The translations under genes and the position numbers were made by a program. A DNA stretch of 64,000 bases from Lepeophtheirus salmonis (lineage: Eukaryota; Arthropoda; Copepoda; Siphonostomatoida; Caligidae), in NCBI RefSeq assembly GCF_016086655.4, contig NC_052134.2, forward strand, positions 9,052,001-9,116,000, written 5' to 3'. Numbering within the stretch: position 1 is the first letter of the stretch; every line of letters begins with the position of its first letter. This document shows, piece after piece, positions 1 through 13,010 of the stretch. The notes beneath the pieces were generated by a model. It did no database searches. It was not told where the DNA came from and saw nothing but the letters and a program-made list of their open reading frames with translations.

Positions 1-3000
1 GACGAGTGGTTCATCAAAATCAAAGTTGACAACTTACAGGTTCAGAGAGTTCCCTCTGTATATAAAAACTTATGAATTGTTTTTTTTGAACTCTTCACAA
101 TAGTTACTTAGAATTAGTTTTGCTAGGGCTTTAGTAGTGTCGACTTTTCAGGTAAAACAGCTCCTAAATCAAGTTCTAAGTGTTCTTTCATCGGCAAGAT
201 ACATTGGACGATAGCCAAGCTGAACTTTGGGGAGTTATGTGCATGTCGGCAATTCCTAGACGATAATCATTAACAATATATCCTCGATTAAATTTAGTGA
301 GAACAATCAGTTTCCAATATAGATTCCTTTTATGCCAGGAGTTTTTTATATTTGGAGAGAAGGACAAAAAAGTTTATGTCTGAAGGAAGAGCTAAATAAT
401 TCCTTACGATCTTCATTAATAAGTAGATTAAACCATAAAATGTTTTGCAGTACTCTTTAGATTTCCTGATCCATCAAAACAAATTGTTTTTACGGAGAAA
501 TACGCAAATGTGGCATTTGTCGAGTCCAAGGACTACACGAGTGATCATTTTCTTTTTAGATATAAGATGTTCTTGCCAATATATAAGGCCATCGACGAAC
601 TTTTAAAGCAGCATTTTGATTTTTATATCTTTAAAAAAAAAATGGTTTCTGAACCTTTATTTACTGTAAAATTACAAGACTATTGATGCAGGTTTTACAA
701 AGTATCATTATAAATACGTGCTTTTTTTTAACTATGATATCTTGTGTATTTTATCCGTTTTGTAACTACACCTTAATGTTTTAAAACGGATAGTTTATTT
801 ATAAACAAACTCTACCATTTTTTATTTTCACTATATTATTTTTGTGTGATATATAACCTTTTTATTATTATCATACATTGTTTTCTGTGGATGTTGCATC
901 TGCAGCTCTATACTGTCTTTAATGGAGGAATTTGCCAATCATTATGGCGAGCTGTACTAAGAAGGGTATGTATTCAGTTCCCACCGAAACAGCTACCGTT
1001 CCGGGTTTTTGAGACTTTGAGAGAAATAACTTCAGAAAAGAAGTAAAATATAGTTTTCGATCCATTCGCGGAGCAATTTATGAAAATAATAGAGAAATAA
1101 TTAAATTTATCTATCACCCCTTCCTTCTTTGTCTACATCATAGATAAAATCTTTTCTGAAGCTGAAAAGCTTTTGGATGTAAAATTAAAGTTGAATTTTA
1201 TACTCTAACCGATAAAGTAGAATTGGGAATTGTGGTATTAATGATAAAACCTGAAGTTAAACTTTTGCAGTCGGGGATTCAATTAACAATTCTTTCATCA
1301 ATACATAATTTCTTAAGATTTGCGTCAATACCTCTCATAGAAGCATATTAAGGGAAAGAAAATTTGTCCAGGACAGTAGCTGCAGTCCTCAATGCTTCTG
1401 AGCTGGTGAAGGAAGCTAAAGGGGCAATTAACATGGAGGGGGTTTGTAGAAACTGAGTAAAATCATCTCTCCAAGAGTGGGTTTATTTCAAATCCTCTTT
1501 GTTAGAGCATTAGACATCTCTTGTGGAGCATGTGTTTAACGCGACTTAAGCAATTAGACAATTTGAGAGACTGTTCAAGAACACAAGGAGGAGGTTGATA
1601 GTCTTTTCATTGAAGGAAACACAGAAGTCCTTCCAATCATTTTTTTTAAAAAGAAAAGCAATGGATAAGCCGACCAAGCACATAATGTTCAGTAACTCCT
1701 ACATGAAGAGAATTCTTAGAAGTGATAAAAATGAGAGGTTACCTACAAATGCCATGATATTTATATAATTAGTTACTCCTATATTTGTGTATTGATTTCT
1801 ATAATTGAATTTCCTTTTTTTCAACTTACCTTAAGGGTATGTTGACAGTATATCCACCTCCCCCTAAAGTCATGGAAACCCCAATTGAAAGGGGTAATCC
1901 ATGTAATATATACCACTCAGAATGAGATATATATTTTTTCTAATAATGCCCCATTTGTTATGACAATGATTTATAACAGCAATCAAAGACTCTAAAATAG
2001 TCTATAAAAATAACAGCACTGATTTAAAAAAACGTTTGTTGAATAGCCAGTATTCCTAACAGCTACAATGAAGAGTAAGATTTATTTTTTATTCAGCTTA
2101 TTTTCCATAATAATGTCATTGTACTCTCCAGGCCATCACATTTTGACCATAAATGAATTGGAGTCTCTATTGCATCTCCACACAGTCTACATGATACATC
2201 TTCCACTATTCCCAATTTCTTTAGATGCTTCCTTGAGAGAATATGCTCTGTAATAAAGCCAAAATAATACTTATAGATGTTCTTCAGGTTTTAAAAAGTT
2301 TCCATTCCAAACTGGCTCCCTCCCCAAAAAAAATTTGCTTTCGACACATTGTGTCTTCCATCCATTTCTTCCTTATTTTCTTATCAATCTCAAATATTAA
2401 TGCCCTTTTGGGAGCTTCCACTTCAGATTATTCCAGTATAGTTCGGAATTCCATTTCATATTACTAAAAAATTAATATAGAGATCAGCCAAGTTAGTCAA
2501 GTGAAAAAATATCAATTCGAAAAAGTAAAAAATAAGTGTTTGGCAAACCTTAGCCATACTAAATACAAAAAAATGAAAGGTGAAAAACTAATATGTAACA
2601 AATAAATTTATTTTTATATTATTGATAAACTATCCAGGCATAAAAAAGAGTTGATAATCTATACTGAAATAACATTTATTGTCTTTTCAGAAATTAGGCT
2701 TGATTAATAATTTAAAGTTGTTTTTGTTTATTACTAGTTTGTTTTTCATTACAATAGCTAAGTTCAGTGGTGCCACTTCGTGAATATGTTTTTTTTAGTC
2801 GTTGGATAATATCCCATTTTGATATGTTAATATCTATTGTGTGAAAAATGAACGTTTAAAATGTTGATAAAACTGTTTCGATTGAAAAAATATTTGAAAT
2901 ATATTACAAAATAAAAAGTATTTATGATTTGATAAATATTTTAAAAATAACGGGACAACATTCCCACAAAATTTTCGTACAAACATTGTTTGATAGAATG

Positions 3001-5500
3001 TGTACAATTACATAGACAAAATTTTTCGAAGGTTTGCAAATAATAAATAACTACTTTTTTTATCATATGTCTTTCCACAAAGAGCAATTTGAAATAATAT
3101 ATCTATTCTTTACTTTGAAAAACTTTTATTCATGTATCTACGTTAAATGTATTTCAGACTAAATTGTTCAAAAAACATTATATTTCCTTATTTGTTATTC
3201 AATTCAATGTTTTTCATCTCAACAAAAGGAATTTAATGGACAAAATAAATACAACTTGAAATAATTCATATGTACATTTGTTATGAATACTAGCAAACAA
3301 ACCTGTTATACTTTAATAAGAAAATTTATTATATCTACTCTGTAGCAAAATTGTATATTGCATTGAAATATAGATAGAGTAGACGAGTTCAATTTTTTGT
3401 GCGATTTTGAATGGTCGCAACATGATTGTTATGTTTTGTAAAAGAAAAAGCAAAAAAAAGGATTATTTTTATACTTGAATGTGTCTATCGATACCTTTTT
3501 TTTATACCCCAGATATTTTAATTTATGATATCATAAATAACATATAATAAGGAAAGGGGAAAACTCATACCTCAACCATATAAGAAAATAAAACATTTTT
3601 TTTACATCTATCACTAATTTGGACACAATTATCAAACAATGATGTTCTAGTGGAGGGTGCAAGGACCTTATATTGAATTACCACATTTTTGAAAAAAATA
3701 ATAAATATATATGATGCTAATTCATATTGCAAACTATGTAGCCATGATTTCTAATCATAAATAATTTACAAAGTTTAAAAGATAGAATGTTTAATTATTT
3801 GCTTCAAATTGTAGTGATTATGCGTTGATTATTATAAGGATATTTTAAAAGTTTTCTCGAAATTCTATTGGAACTGTTGTAACAAAAATTATAACAACCC
3901 CTAAATAAATAAATTAGAAATTATTGTCGATTAAAATTAAATTGGCATTGTGAATGAACCAATCTTTTAAATGGAGTGCGTTGAAACTCCTAAGTACATT
4001 GTCAAGTCCTGACCGACACACTTCTATCCTGAGATCGTCTATGACTCAATGATTTTCAATATGTCATTTTTTTGCACAAGTCCCTTCCAAAAGGAAGATC
4101 AAAAATGTTTTGTGTATTTACATTTATAAAATGGCATGAAAAAACAAAACAATATACACTATAATTGCTATTATTTGCGCAATATAGATGTATCACAATA
4201 TTGCATGTACAACACTTAAATATTGCATTTAACTTAGATTTGGGACCTTTGCAATCATTAGCCCTTTTGCATCAACGGGACACTGGTGTATCATATTTGG
4301 ATTCATTCGTCATTGCATAATTTTTCATCATATTTAGGATATTTTTTAAATACTAAAATTTAAAAAAAACAAAACATGTTTTCAAAGAACTTTATGTTTG
4401 TGGTTTATAAGTCTTCAAACTATGTAATTTTTTGGAATCTGATAAAATAACATTCTACCTGTCATATACATTTCTATGTATGGATAGTTCAAATTTGAAT
4501 TACTCTTTTAGTATTTGTCTAGTATAAGGAATAATTGGAAAAAATCGTACTCTGAGGGCTTCTTCCTTCTTTTTTTTTATCTTCAGTGTCATTTCCCCCC
4601 TTTTCTTTCCTTTCATATGCCACCTTTGACCTTCATTAGACATCTTCTTCCTACAACTTTAAACCATGTAGTGAAACGCGGAACCAAGTGATCAATAGCT
4701 GATAAATGTTTTGGTGCACAGAAGCTTTTTTTCTTCGCTTGAAGTACTGTTTAGTTATTATTTGGAGATATAATCAGGAATTATAATGTTATCTAATATA
4801 TTTTACTTTTTGGAAGATACTCACTTTAATACCAAAATATGGTCTCAGCTTAACTTGAATAGATTTTTATAATATGGAGTTTTGTTAACTCAATAATTTG
4901 CTTATTCAAGTTCAAAGATTATGATGTTTATTCTGCGTTAAGGGTTCATATATCATTAATGTAAAAGTATGTACTTTATATTATACTATAAAGTCCAAGT
5001 CAAGTCTTGAGTCCAATATCTCACCTCTGACAATAATTGACCATTGTATCTTAAATCTTCATTCATTATTATAATAACAGTAAAACGAAAACAATTCTTT
5101 AGAAAAGTCAAATGCTTAAGCTGTTTTCCACATTCGCCCATATCTGTTCATGACATAACTGACAAGAATTGTGAAAATTTGGTGTAAATGCCAAAATTAC
5201 TTAATTTAAAAACTACGAACACTAATGCTAGCAATAATGCCAATATGGATCCAGGTGGTCTTGAGGATCAAACTACTGGCCCAAAATTGGTCTTCCAGAC
5301 CCTGCATCCACAAAAACATAAGAAGTGAGTATGGCTATCTCTGTTTTATCTATGAATACTTACTTTCTACAAAGTCTGAACAGAGAGTACCACCTGTAAA
5401 GAATATTAAAATGCTTAATTTTACCTGATATAGTTATATTATGTGATATGAGATGTAGCATCTAAAAACAATTTTCTATTTCTAAATGTTATTCGTCATT
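1..5500. other. AT-rich stretch without a supported gene
   Basis: Composition is strongly A/T with many homopolymer runs. The open frames here are 60 to 75 codons (for example 846-1046, 2068-2253, 2243-2467 and 5225-5428), have no recognisable motif, and are of the length expected by chance or decay. Around 1,380-1,745 the + strand is less AT-rich and has a few longer open stretches that might be an old element, but I could not name a family. No RNA gene or terminal repeat was seen. Confidence 0.6.
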
Positions 5501-5520
5501 TTTTTCTTTCAATTCAACTA

Positions 5521-6264
5521 AGTTACACCCTAAACAGGGTGTTTCCTTAGTTATTAAGTCAGCTTTAAACCCAAAAATTATATTCCGAGACCAAGATGGA
5601 AATCTTATAAAAACAAATTGTTACCATTCAAATTCTAGTTTCTATGTAATTAGTCTTTATGTACCCAAAAAGGATGATACTGATTTCTTCAAGGATAACT
5701 TTATTTAAATTATGTGGAAGAAACCCACCATTATAGGAGGATACTTCAACATAAATTTAATATATATAAGGATTATCAACCAGGATCTATCAATGATCAA
5801 CCTCGGCCGAATGGAGAATTACAATCAATTATGTCTTCTTTTGACTTCAATGATGCCGGAAATGTGATGAAATGTAATTAAAGACAAGCCTTCAAATTGA
5901 CCTGTTTTTAATTGAAAGGATTCATAACAGAAAAAATAATTTTTCTGAATATGTAATCGATACGAAACTATCCGTCCATAATACCATCAACATTCAATTC
6001 AACCATAAGTTGAAAGAATTGAGACAAAAAGGCAAATCGCAATTAAATACAGTAGCTGTGGATGACTCCGATAAAAATAATGAAGTAATCCATAATATTC
6101 AGAGAAAATTGGAGAACAGGGAGTCGTGCAAACTAGAGAAAAACGTCGTGATCTTGGCTAAGATTGAAAAAATCTCAAATAGTAATTTCATTCCCACAGT
6201 TAAAAAAAAAAAAAAATTGTCAATTATTCAGGGAAGTAAACTTCTTTTACAAGATAAAACTTAA
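5521..6264 (+). pseudogene. LINE endonuclease (EEP) domain relic
   Basis: This is a remnant of the apurinic-like endonuclease that nicks target DNA in non-LTR retrotransposons. The + strand reads a typical opening (GVSLVIKSALNPKI), then FYVISLYVPKKDDTDFF, a stop codon near 5706, then IIGGYFNINL. That last segment corresponds to the family motif GDFN, with the acidic residue replaced by Tyr. In another frame follow IDLFLIERI and DTKLSVHNTINIQF, which match the C-terminal ID-Y and SDH-N motifs, with Asp of SDH changed to Val. An 84-codon frame (6010-6264) continues as a Lys-rich linker. The loss of two active-site acids, the stop and the frameshifts make it non-functional. The LINE clade cannot be fixed, because no reverse transcriptase is attached. 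Confidence 0.75.
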
Positions 6265-6269
6265 ACGTG

Positions 6270-7150
6270 ACATTTGACACTCGTTTTGTCTTGAAGTTTA
6301 ATTCGTTTTAGAGGTGTTTAAAGTTCATCTTAACATTTTCATTAAGTTAAAAAGTGTTATCCATAAGTTCACATCCTTCCTCTTCTGCACTAGCATTGGA
6401 CCTCAGGGATCTTCATTTCACCAATAAATGGATCAATGGAAAGCTAAGACATAATGATCTCATTTTTTTCTTAATCAGGGCGTTTAATAGAAATCACGTC
6501 GACTTGAAATACAGCATACAACAAGTCGGGGAATAGGGCAAGAGCCCATCCCACGATGAGATAACAAGGTTCCAAAGAACCTCAAAACAAAAATAACAAA
6601 CTTGGAGTCAAAAAGCCTAACTCCATAAAAAATAATAATCAGAAAGTGCAACTCTCTGCACATGAAAACACTGAAAATCAAATCTCTCGAGGTAAGGAAC
6701 GAGAGAAGGAGGGGCCATTCTAACGCAACCCCTCCATCCAAAAGGCCGCAATGCTTAAAGTAGGAGTCTGCTGAGCAACAGAAGTTTCCACAATCAGAGC
6801 ATAAGCGTAAATTTCTATATGCAGAAATTGCCAAGGATGCTCCACAAATCCCCTATAAGTAAAAATGGTGATCACATCTCCCTTGTTGAATGGAACAAAG
6901 AATAAAAATGATGGGCATATACTATATACGTACCTTATCTACCACAGAATCCTCCACAAAACTGTTACCAGACTATGAAGGTCGCCGCTACACCAACAAA
7001 AGAGATGTGATCTATGTCAGTAATTATACTATGTAACAATAAGTCCGAAGGGTTATCTTGAACGATACACCTCTCTTGCCAGCCTTGTGGGGAGAGGTAG
7101 AAAAATGAGAGAGGAAAAAATTGCCTAGAAAAGGCTTACCGGCATCATCA
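6270..7150. other. Unclassified, moderately GC-rich stretch between LINE pieces
   Basis: This stretch is less AT-rich than its surroundings. The longest frame is on the - strand (6484-6834, 116 codons). It has no motif I recognise and no start context, and its + complement is broken by stops. It lies between the endonuclease relic and the ORF1-like relic on the + strand, so it may be decayed LINE sequence, but nothing seen proves this. Confidence 0.35.
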
Positions 7151-7154
7151 GAGG

Positions 7155-7795
7155 GAGCACAGGAAACATTTGCGATGATATACTTGCTCAGATCATTACA
7201 TATAAATGTACCTCCATTTGTGGTAGGGGTAATGTCGAACTTAGCAAATCTGAAATAAAACTGTTAGGAAAAGTCCTATACCTTGATATGGATCAAACAG
7301 CATTTGACAATCGGCAACGTATTGACTTAACACTAAAAGTGGCTTCTGCAGAACAGATGCGCTTTCAGGACCCTTAGAATGCGCCCGTAACTAAAGAAAA
7401 TGAAGTTAACTGTGGAAAAGGTGATAAAAATTGTAAATCCTGTGTAGATAAGTATAATCATTACAATACAACTACCATTGTATATGATTGTTCAGGTAGT
7501 TTCACAAAGGAAATTGTAAACGTCTGTCTAATGCTGGCACTGATAAACATAATTGTAAAGATACTGTAAAGACCAAGGAAACTGGCAGTGTCAGAGAAAC
7601 TGCTACTGAGTACCACGGAATGCCAGATGATCCAAGGGAAGACCTCCTAAGTCAAGACGCAGGTGCAAAATACTCTAGAAAAAATTCAAATATATATTCA
7701 AAAAGTTGTGATGGCAAGAAACAGTCCCTAATAGATATGTTCATTGATTTGGTTGCCAAAACAAAACCAAATAAACAAAACAAAAATGATTAGCT
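7155..7795 (+). pseudogene. Cysteine-rich ORF1-like (gag) LINE relic
   Basis: Two + strand frames join here. The first (about 7158-7376) reads about 70 open residues, including VELSKSEIKLLGKVLYLDMD, and ends at a stop. The second begins near 7395 with closely spaced cysteines (NCGKGDKNCKSCVDKYNH, then Cys residues in DCSG, GNCKR and HNCKD), and after a frameshift it runs on as a charged tail ending KPNKQNKND and a stop near 7793. Clustered Cys/His upstream of a LINE 3' end suggests the nucleic-acid-binding ORF1 of a jockey- or I-like element. The spacing does not match a clean CCHC knuckle, so this is inference. The 3' tail of a LINE family follows within 20 bases, with no endonuclease or reverse transcriptase between. 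Confidence 0.4.
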
Positions 7796-7810
7796 GCTCT
7801 TATATCAAGA

Positions 7811-8048
7811 GTATGACGATCTTCGTAAATTTATGAATTGTACAAAAATATTAAACAAAGTGTTGATAATAAGCATAAACTTAAGTAGAACTTCAGATCA
7901 ACTTCTGCTCTAGTAGCACCTATAACCCCTTGTGTGGTTATGTTCTTTGCCGTATGTAGGTATAGTTTTGTAATATATGCATATCTGTATTATTTTGTTA
8001 TGTATGTATGTACTATGGTAGACAACAATAAATTCTAAACTAACTAAG
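7811..8048 (+). repeat. LINE 3' tail, copy 1
   Basis: This matches the reverse complement of 57884-58135 along its length. Shared blocks include GATCTTCGTA, AAGTAGA, GATCAA, TTCTGCT, TAGTAGCAC, CTTTGCCGTAT, TATAGTTTTGTAAT and ATGTATGTATGTACTATGGTA, and both copies end with AAATTCT(A/T)AACTAACT. In the other copy the tail follows an RNase H-bearing LINE ORF2 end, which identifies the family. It is therefore the 3' untranslated end of that LINE, inserted here in the opposite orientation. Confidence 0.8.
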
Positions 8049-8049
8049 A

Positions 8050-10545
8050 GAGTCTGGGATTGGAAATGACTGTTAAAAACTTATAAAATATAGCTTCTAT
8101 GATTAAACCAGCTTGTAAGTTCCTTTTATCTTTTTAATTGAATCTGTGGGATAAAATTCAAGACTGAAACACTTATATTATCCTTAAAGTTAACCATATA
8201 GTACGAGTAACGCCGTATCAAGGAAAATATCTTCTTAGGGATCAAGGATGGAAGTGTCTTTCTTGAATTTGAAGACTAAGATAAATATTACACGCCATGT
8301 AGACTACACAACCCTCAGAGATATGGTGGCCTATCTGTTATATTTTTTATTAACCTATAGAAGTCTTTGAATTCATACTGGGTAAGAAATCTTTGGACGA
8401 AAAATCATTACAAGAACCACCACCTCACCGGACTTATAGGGGGAAATAATTCGATGACCCCACAGCCGGCCTCGTAGTATTACTTCATAAGTTATCCATA
8501 TATTCAGATACGATGCAAACACTCTTAGGGAGTGTTTGAGAAATACTTATATCACACGAAAAGTGAGAAATCCTAACAAAAAATTCCATTTACTACACTG
8601 GTATCGCGATCATTGTTGAATTTTTGGATGACAAAACTTATAGCTCAAGTAGCCTAATTTAAAAAAATGGGGTTTAAAAGTTTTGGAGTAATTTTTAGGA
8701 AGTTTGTACAGGTTTCTTGACCTTCACTGCCTTATCGGCTTCAATTAACCTCTACGACTGCTTTTGCAGTGAGGAAAAAATTCAGATACCAACATTGACT
8801 CCTTTCATAAGCTATTTAGATCGAAGGATAATTGACCTCAACGTCAACAAAGGTCTGAATATTCTAAAAAATTTGATTTTGTCTTAAGCAGAGAAATTGC
8901 TTTATTTTCAGATTCCGTCTGGTACCCTAGAGGTAAGAGCCAAATTTTTTATTGGAAAAAAACAAAGTTTTATTTCTGTCGAATGGATGATGAATCAAGT
9001 GACCATTTTTATTTAATTGCTCCACTCTGGTACCTTTGCAAGTTCTACACGAGCATAACGACTTTTATAATTTGAAGAAAAACCATTATCCTTTTATATT
9101 GGAAATGAAAAAAAAATTGTAAACGCCATTATCATAACGACTCACTTTTATACAGATTGTATACAGAAAGTGGAGCTCCTGAAGCAATGTTATTTCTACT
9201 GTTATATCCGTTATGAAGCTACACATAATTATTTTAAAAATTCCGACATCTTTTCTAGATGAGCTACATTGTCAGAAGAATACAAACGTAAAGTTTGGCG
9301 GCCTTCCAAAAAAGAGGGGAGATGCTGTCATTGTGGCTGAAGGAGGTAATGCTAAATGTAAAATATCAATTTCAATTAAAATTCATTGAAAATTAAATAA
9401 ATTTTGTTTTAACAATTTTCATTGCAAACTAAAATATGACAAATGTGAAGATGCCATTAGTGGACAAAATGGGTTTTCAATATAATCAGAGAATTGTTGA
9501 TTGTGTTGTCTTCATTTCACCACTTTGTTTATAGCTTTAGTTTATTTCATATCAATCCTAGGGCAAAAAAGTTGAAATTATTGATATGGTGATTGTTTAC
9601 AATTTGTAGATCAAAACATTGTATCAATAAACTTTAAAAATGAATAAAAAAACTATGAGTAACCTTTCTTTATTTTTATTCCCTCGACACATCTCTCTAC
9701 CTTTGATATGGGATGGGGAAAACTTGATTAATGAGTCAAATTTTCAAATATGACACTTCTATATACCATACTAACATACATAGATTTGTTATTATTCAAT
9801 AAATGTCGCAAGAGATAAATGTTATTACTTACAACCACACATAAATTCTTGATTCTTCATTTTTTTCCCCGTACTTCTTTTCAGTTTGATCATTATGATA
9901 AGTATATATCTTTATGCGTGCTGTGAACAAGACAAAATATGATGACTCGAAATTTATCATGATTTTTTCCCTTTACACGTATGTAGGTTTGTGAACCTTC
10001 AGAAATATACATTACATAAATATTTGTGATTTGTACAATGTGATCAAATATTTTATTTTATGAACCGTATGCCAATCCTTGTTTTTTTTGTTGATTTAAT
10101 GCCTAAATGAGATACATACACATGTTTGCATTTTCAAAAAGTAGGTCACATTAAAAATTATTATACCTATTTATGTATGTATAGAAAAAACCTTCAATGT
10201 AATAAATAAATCGGCCACGTGCTTAGAAATCAATGAACAATCAAATATATTATACACACTCCCTCTGTGTGTGTATATACATATTAGGGCGAGGCTGATG
10301 TTCCGATTTGTTAATAAACTCTAATGCATCAAATATGATCTACTGGCTTTTAAAAATAAAATAAACTGAATTTTTTTTTGGTAATCTTAACCATTTGAAT
10401 GATGCTTGGAAACATAGCAGCTTAACTGTACTGGCGTTGTATAGAATCAGCCGAAGTAGCCGTTAGATAGATACCAAAGACTTTACAGGAAAGTTTTCCA
10501 CGCGCTTTTCACTCCTGGAAAGGCTAACTTCTATCTTTTAAACCC
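8050..10545. other. AT-rich stretch, no gene recognised
   Basis: Between about 8200 and 8930 the sequence is less AT-rich, and the + strand has some open stretches (for example PPPHRTYRGK and TPFISYLDRRIIDLNVNK). They are broken by stops and match nothing I know. The rest, to 10545, is AT-rich with no frame worth reporting. Confidence 0.5.
8516..8538. repeat. Perfect 9-bp stem-loop
   Basis: CAAACACTC and GAGTGTTTG form a perfect 9-bp inverted repeat around the five-base loop TTAGG. It stands alone in an unclassified stretch, without a T-run or a neighbouring gene, so no function can be assigned. Confidence 0.6.
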
Positions 10546-10546
10546 T

Positions 10547-10674
10547 AAACAATTTCATTTCAAGACAAGTTCTTCGCCAAGAAAATTCTTCCCAAGACAA
10601 TTTCTTTGCCAAGAAAATTCATCCGAAGACAAGTTAATCGCTTAACTAATTCATTTCAAGACAAGTTCATCCCG
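10547..10674. repeat. Minisatellite of alternating 17- and 15-bp units
   Basis: Seven consecutive units alternate exactly 17, 15, 17, 15, 17, 15 and 17 bp from 10562 to 10674, giving a 32-bp higher-order period. The 17-mers resemble AAGACAAGTTCWTCSCC and the 15-mers AAGAAAATTCWTCCC. The two classes are themselves related, differing mainly by two bases. Units differ from each other by one to five bases. A related array in the opposite orientation lies at about 43801-43932. Confidence 0.85.
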
Positions 10675-10689
10675 AGGATTTAACAATCA

Positions 10690-12595
10690 CGAGTGATTTG
10701 TAACTAAATATAAAGTGACATTGAATTATTTTCTTATGAATTGCAATAATTTAGTTATTATTCATTAGTATAAATGATTCATTTCACAAACCACGATACC
10801 TTTAGAGTTGGTTTGAACTACTATTAAAAGCATTGTAACAAAAATCCTGACAACTACACAATGGATAAATGATTATAAGTTAAACAAATTTTAAAGAAAA
10901 TACTTAATAACTTATTAATGAACACTTAATTATTGCGATTCGTGTCAAATTAAAGCTAAAAATGATACTTTTTGTCATTCATAAGTATACACATACTACC
11001 TTGATCATACTTTTTACTGAGTTTCCACATCAATAATAAAAGAATAATGATCACAGTATAGAGAAATAAATACAAATATGCTCAAGGTGTACGTAATATT
11101 GAGAATATACTTTAGCTAACGAAAGGGGACCTTTCAAAGAAAATATCTAGTTTTAATAATATGATTAATTAATGGAGTTGTCTCGGAGCATGACAACTTA
11201 GAATTTGCTCAGATTAAATGTATTCAAGAATTACACAAGTTCAAGTTGGAAAAGTGTTTAGTAAATAACTAAAATGGAACGCTAAATTATAATAAAATTT
11301 TGATTCATTTATTACTAATACATTTTAATAATAAAAATTAACTAGTTTAAATATATTAGACATCAACTTTTTTTTCAGAAATTATTCAGACAATTTCGTT
11401 ATATGCTTTTTGATAGCTGGATTGTTGTCTGATCTGTATTTCTTCAGGAAGATTAATATGCTTTTTTTATTTGTTTTGCAAGATAAGTGATCTAGAAGTA
11501 TTCCAAGAACAGTAAAAGCAATGTTTCAACAATATCTTCTAAATCCAAAAAAATTTAGTAAATCCTTATTTTCCTACAAAGAGACCGAGGTATTAAGTTA
11601 AATATTTCTTTCTTCATAATTTCACGTCCATTATTGGATTCTGTCACCTTGTCTTATATCAATTTGGTTACTTCGACATAAATATTGCTATATATTGTGA
11701 GAGATTAAATTTGTAAGGAAGAAGGTTTTATTATAATTTCCCTATAATTCTCACAATGAATTGAACTTGTACAGAGTCCGCCGGAAAATTCAGATTGAAA
11801 GGATAGCGTAAAGTGCTTAAGACGGACAGCTTTTATCTATAAATCCCAAATCTTTATTTAGTATAATTCTACAAGCAAAATAAACTTTGAATATAATTTA
11901 TAATAATGATTGAGTCTAAAATTTATCTGGATCTCAAAAAACCCAATATAAACTACATTAAATAAATAACCCTTTTTCAAATTGACGCAATTAACGTAAA
12001 GAACACAACACATTACCAACTTAGAAAAAGTCTACAACTATCGTTTATAAAAAATATAGAATAGGAACTTCATTGATCAATAATCTGTTATTGCATCTGG
12101 GAAAGTAAATTTAAATCTGATTTTGTATTTAATCAACTTATTTCCTCTAACTGACGTTTCAAATTAAATTCCCCCTCTATATGCAACAGTTCATTGAAGT
12201 AGAGTGAAAATTTAAATTTATTATTGCATACTGCGAATAATAATTCCATGTGGCCTCTATGTTTTTCTTTCTATAGGGATTACATCTATAGAAAGTAAAC
12301 ACACTGCTAAGATTGTCAGCAACAAAAAAACAATTAGAACCTTAAGGTACTTAAGATTCTCAGCCTTATTTCTAAAAAATGTATACAAAGTGAGGATTCC
12401 AAATGTTTAATATCATTTATATACGATTTTATTAAAAAATTGTAAAATTACGAGATTTCATTACGCAACCAAACAACAGCTACAACTAAAACAAACTAGT
12501 TTTGTTTTTATCCCATGTACCAAATTGCATCTCAATGAAATTTTAATGCATTTCAATTTTATTTTGCATCTCAACACATTAATTCTTATTATACA
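10690..12595. other. AT-rich stretch, nothing seen
   Basis: The sequence is A/T-dominated and non-coding, with no open frame of note, no terminal repeats and no hairpins above background. Confidence 0.6.
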
Positions 12596-12599
12596 TTTT

Positions 12600-13009
12600 A
12601 AATATTGACTTACTGAAATATTGGCTTTAAGGCAATAATAAATAGTGCCGGGGAGATGATATTTCCTTGACGGCATCCTCTATTCATATTGAAATTATAC
12701 TCTTCTCTTTTATAAAAGGTAATAAGGTAATGGATACTTTTTGCCACCATTCTTATTAGCCTATCTCTCAGTCTGTGCGCCTTTAAACTTTTTATGATAC
12801 ATTCGTGTAATATACTATCGAATGTCTTCATAAATATCAACCAACAACACTGCTACTTTGGAATTTTGTTTTGTTTCCTGTGCAATTGAATCATTAATTA
12901 CTCTTACCACATACTTCATGAATATTCCTAGAACACACCCTTTTTGTGACAAGTCTAAATTATGAGGCAAAATATTTCCCAAATCGGCGCCCTTATCTTT
13001 GACTAACAA
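12600..13009 (-). pseudogene. Non-LTR reverse transcriptase relic
   Basis: Two overlapping - strand frames carry the N-terminal half of a LINE reverse transcriptase. The upstream frame (13009 to 12815) has LDLSQKGCVLGIF and then ETKQNSKVAVLLVDIY. These are the positions of the family's Q-x-GC-x-xG motif and the catalytic block A hydrophobic-x-D. The second frame (12840 to 12610) resumes with KTFDSILHECIIKSL, which is block A (KAFDS), and ends with CRQGNIISPALFIIALKPI, the block B motif (x-QG-x-x-SP-x-LF). A frameshift sits inside block A. The catalytic YxDD region and everything downstream are missing. The pattern resembles R2/R4- or Dong-like elements, but the clade is uncertain. Confidence 0.8.
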
Positions 13010-13010
13010 G

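Noticed and set aside
1..64. TTCCCTCTGTA near the left window edge, possibly a mariner right end
   Set aside because: The match is limited to about ten bases and no transposase fragment is visible. The rest would lie outside the window.
5524..5541. Hairpin ACACCCT-AAAC-AGGGTGT
   Set aside because: It is formed by codons of the LINE endonuclease relic, and a 7-bp stem is expected by chance in 64 kb.
6484..6834. 116-codon minus-strand open frame, one of the longest in the window
   Set aside because: It has no recognisable domain, its region is flanked by plus-strand LINE pieces, and its length is not exceptional for a less AT-rich patch. Treated as unclassified sequence, not a gene.
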